From Niveispirillum sp. (GTDB lineage: Bacteria; Pseudomonadota; Alphaproteobacteria; Azospirillales; Azospirillaceae): a stretch of 7,110 bases of DNA. The stretch is taken from contig JAEMSB010000237.1 of NCBI GenBank assembly GCA_016463045.1, positions 1 through 7,110 of the forward strand. Direction: 5' to 3'. Both the position numbers and the translations under genes were made by a program. Each line of letters opens with the position of its first letter. Position 1 is the first letter of the stretch. Below the pieces are notes generated by a model. That model searched no databases. It was not told the DNA's origin and saw nothing but the letters and a program-made list of their open reading frames with translations. Below, piece after piece: positions 5,184 through 7,110 of this stretch.

Positions 5184-7093
5184 GATGATTGCCCCATGCT
5201 GGCCAGCGCCTTGGCCACTTCCTGCTTGGTGGTCTGCGACAGGCCGTGCTGTGTCTTCTCCCAATAGAACGGGTTCTTCACCAGTTGCCACAGCGCCTTA
5301 TAGGCGGCCACCGACATCAGCGCCCAATAGCCGATGACCGTCAGACCCCAGGGCGCCAGATTGGTCCAGCCGCGCTTTACCGGTGCGATGATGGAGATGT
5401 AGGTGAACAAGCCATTGCCGGCCAGCAGGTTGAACAGCGACAGATACAGCAGGGCCGTGGGGAACAGCGGGTCCAACCAGGTCCCGCCGATCAGCAGCCA
5501 GATCAGATAAAAGCCCCAGAAGATGGGGTTCAGCAGGCCCGATAGCATGGTGCCGCCGATGAAGAACTGAAACCCCCAGAAGCCGCCCGCCCCCACCGAC
5601 TTGTACAGGTGGATCGGGTCGCGCATATGCACCAGATAGGTCTGCATATAGCCCTTGATCCAGCGTGACCGCTGCCGCACCCAGTTGGGGATGGAGACAT
5701 TCGCCTCCTCGAACGTGGTCGAGTTCACGACACCGACGCGATAGCCCTTCTGCGTCAGGCGCACGCCCAGATCGGCATCTTCCGTCACGTTGAACGGGTC
5801 CCAGGCATGGAGCTTGGTCAGCACATCCATGCGGAAATGGTTCGACGTGCCGCCCAGCGGGATGGGGATATTCAGCCGTTCCAGCCCGCCCAGCATGAAA
5901 TCGAACCAGAGCGAGTAATCCAGCGTGAACATCCGCGTCAGCCAATTCTCATTGGCATTGAAATAGTTCAGGCGGCACTGGATGCAGGCGGTGTTCTCCG
6001 GCGCCTTGCGGAAGGCGACGACAACCTTTTTCAGTTGATCCGGCTCTGGCTGATCCTCCGCGTCGAAGATCACCAGATATTCGCCACGGGCAAAGCGCAG
6101 GGCATAGTTACAGGCCTTGGGCTTGGTCTGCGGCTTGGTTGGCGGCACGCGGATGATCTCGAAAATACCTTCTAGGCCCAGCGACTTGGCGGCATTGATC
6201 GTCTCATGGTCGCCGGCTTCCAGCACCAGCTTGATATCCAGCTTGGCGATGGGATAGTCCAGCCGCCGCAGCGCCGCCGCCAGGATGGGCAGCACCTCCG
6301 GCTCCTTGTACATGGGCACCAGGACGGTGAAGGTGGGCAGGTCATCATCATGCAGGGCCGCGACCTCTGCATCCGTCACCTTGCGATCCACCTGTTTGGC
6401 ATCCGACCCGAACCAGACCAGGATGGTCTTCAGGAAGAAATTGCCAAGATAGAACAGGGCCATGATAACATTGGCCGTGATCAGCGTACCGATGGGCGCA
6501 AAGGCCAGACCCAGCAGGAAGACCGACAGCAAACCATAAAGGAACAGCATCTGGCCTGGCGTCACCACGGTCCGGGCCGAACTGGTCGGGTCCATGTCGG
6601 CCAGCGCGTGGACGGCCAGATGGTTGAACTCATCCTCGAACAGGCGCTGCAACGTCCAGACGATATCGAATTTCGACGTCACCACCATCCGGGTTTTCGG
6701 ACCATAGGTCTGGCGCGCGAACAGCATGGCCTTCGGCCCCGGATCGGCCGTGGCCACGGTGACAATGTCACCTTCCTTCTTCCAGGGCAGCAGCAGCAGG
6801 CGGCTATACTCATCCACCCGGCTTTTGTCCGCCAGCCCGTCCTCCGGCCGTTCGGCCATCATGTCGATGAAGGGCAGGCGGAAACGGTCGGCCAGCGTGC
6901 GGTAGAACTCGCGTGCCTTCACCATGCCCTGGGAAATGACGACATCACCGAACGGCACCTTCCATTGCCGTTGCAGTTCCAGCGCCCGTTCCACCTGCGC
7001 AACCGTCATCAACCCCTTGGCCAGCAAAAGCTCGCCAATGGGGGGGACAATGTCGCCGCTGGTGGGGGCGGCAGGGGGGCTCCGCCGTCCCAT
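5180..7093 (-). CDS. Membrane family 2 glycosyltransferase with N-terminal MshEN (c-di-GMP receptor type) domain
   Basis: The product is 637 aa and should polymerise sugar from a nucleotide-sugar at the cytosolic face of the inner membrane. Residues about 17-155 form a GspE_N/MshEN domain with two repeats of the G-x6-G...L motif (18-41 and 47-70), followed by RLPFID and a VTVATADP strand. There is no Walker A, so this is not a secretion ATPase. Two TMs lie at about 182-203 and 206-228. The GT-A core starts at FTVLVPMYKEP (255-265), with DAEDQ at 344-348 in the DxD place, acceptor-side TED at 437-439 and QRSRW at 474-478, the Q-x-x-R-W signature of processive synthases. Four or so TMs (about 500-610) and a NPFYWEKTQHG tail follow. 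ATG 7093 is the only start that keeps the first MshEN repeat; an in-frame TGA lies at 7103-7105. Its Shine-Dalgarno is poor. It is first in the visible operon. In E. coli NfrB the MshEN domain is C-terminal and activates the enzyme with c-di-GMP; regulation here is inferred. Confidence 0.95.
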   Translation of the reverse strand: MGRRSPPAAPTSGDIVPPIGELLLAKGLMTVAQVERALELQRQWKVPFGDVVISQGMVKAREFYRTLADRFRLPFIDMMAERPEDGLADKSRVDEYSRLLLLPWKKEGDIVTVATADPGPKAMLFARQTYGPKTRMVVTSKFDIVWTLQRLFEDEFNHLAVHALADMDPTSSARTVVTPGQMLFLYGLLSVFLLGLAFAPIGTLITANVIMALFYLGNFFLKTILVWFGSDAKQVDRKVTDAEVAALHDDDLPTFTVLVPMYKEPEVLPILAAALRRLDYPIAKLDIKLVLEAGDHETINAAKSLGLEGIFEIIRVPPTKPQTKPKACNYALRFARGEYLVIFDAEDQPEPDQLKKVVVAFRKAPENTACIQCRLNYFNANENWLTRMFTLDYSLWFDFMLGGLERLNIPIPLGGTSNHFRMDVLTKLHAWDPFNVTEDADLGVRLTQKGYRVGVVNSTTFEEANVSIPNWVRQRSRWIKGYMQTYLVHMRDPIHLYKSVGAGGFWGFQFFIGGTMLSGLLNPIFWGFYLIWLLIGGTWLDPLFPTALLYLSLFNLLAGNGLFTYISIIAPVKRGWTNLAPWGLTVIGYWALMSVAAYKALWQLVKNPFYWEKTQHGLSQTTKQEVAKALASMGQSS

Positions 7094-7110
7094 CCGCCCG
7101 CGTCAAACAC

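Noticed and set aside
4374..5267. 297-codon plus-strand frame opposite the membrane protein gene
   Set aside because: Its product is dominated by Gln, Arg, His and Gly, the mirror image of Leu/Ala/Pro codons in the TM segments. It has no Shine-Dalgarno or family motif worth calling.
4168..5945. Other minus-strand open frames (4168-4827, 5298-5945) overlapping the membrane protein and glycosyltransferase genes
   Set aside because: They are frame-shifted shadows inside genes with clear motifs, and their products are Gly/Arg/Ala-rich without recognisable domains.
7043..7093. Type II secretion / pilus ATPase (GspE) assignment from the N-terminal domain of the glycosyltransferase
   Set aside because: Only the GspE_N/MshEN part is present. 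The protein continues into TMs and a GT2 core and has no Walker A or B motif.
7094..7110. 3' end of an upstream gene
   Set aside because: Seventeen bases are not enough to choose a frame. A TGA at 7103-7105 is in the glycosyltransferase frame but cannot be tied to any gene.

Overview
The window is high in G+C and very tightly packed. Everything I can support as a gene lies on the minus strand and reads right to left. Codon use, the long GC-driven antisense reading frames and the gene types suggest a Gram-negative, high-GC proteobacterium. An alphaproteobacterium of the Rhodospirillales kind (Azospirillum/Niveispirillum-like) is my best guess, but this is inference because no rRNA or other marker gene is present.

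Right to middle (7093 down to 878): five genes form what looks like one operon, with junctions of 4 bp overlap, 1 bp, 3 bp and 18 bp. In transcription order they are: (1) a membrane family 2 glycosyltransferase with an N-terminal MshEN/GspE_N domain, a known type of c-di-GMP receptor; (2) a polytopic membrane protein with a soluble C-terminal domain and a faint GT-C-like layout; (3) a response regulator joining a complete receiver domain to a degenerate GGDEF domain; (4) a secreted outer-membrane beta-barrel protein; (5) a two-TM periplasmic Cache-type sensor that stops where a HAMP linker would begin. Together they look like an envelope polysaccharide synthesis and export locus with its own signalling parts: a catalytic inner-membrane enzyme, a membrane partner, an outer-membrane exit or anchor, and probable c-di-GMP and phosphorylation inputs. 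The set resembles two systems I know: E. coli NfrA/NfrB, where a glycosyltransferase carries a C-terminal MshEN domain, and the Xanthomonas xagABC biofilm cluster. I have not aligned either one, and the polymer made cannot be told from the sequence.

Left end (748 down to 1): after a 129 bp gap come ybjQ (UPF0145 family) and, overlapping it by 4 bp, a partial gene for a membrane-anchored, divergent YbjQ-like protein that runs off the window. These may belong to a separate transcription unit.

No tRNA, rRNA, CRISPR array, insertion sequence or convincing terminator was seen. The only stretches outside genes are the short operon junctions, the 129 bp gap at 749-877 and the last 17 bp. The most interesting points are the MshEN-glycosyltransferase with altered binding residues, its linkage to a receiver plus dead-looking GGDEF protein, and the orphan Cache sensor.
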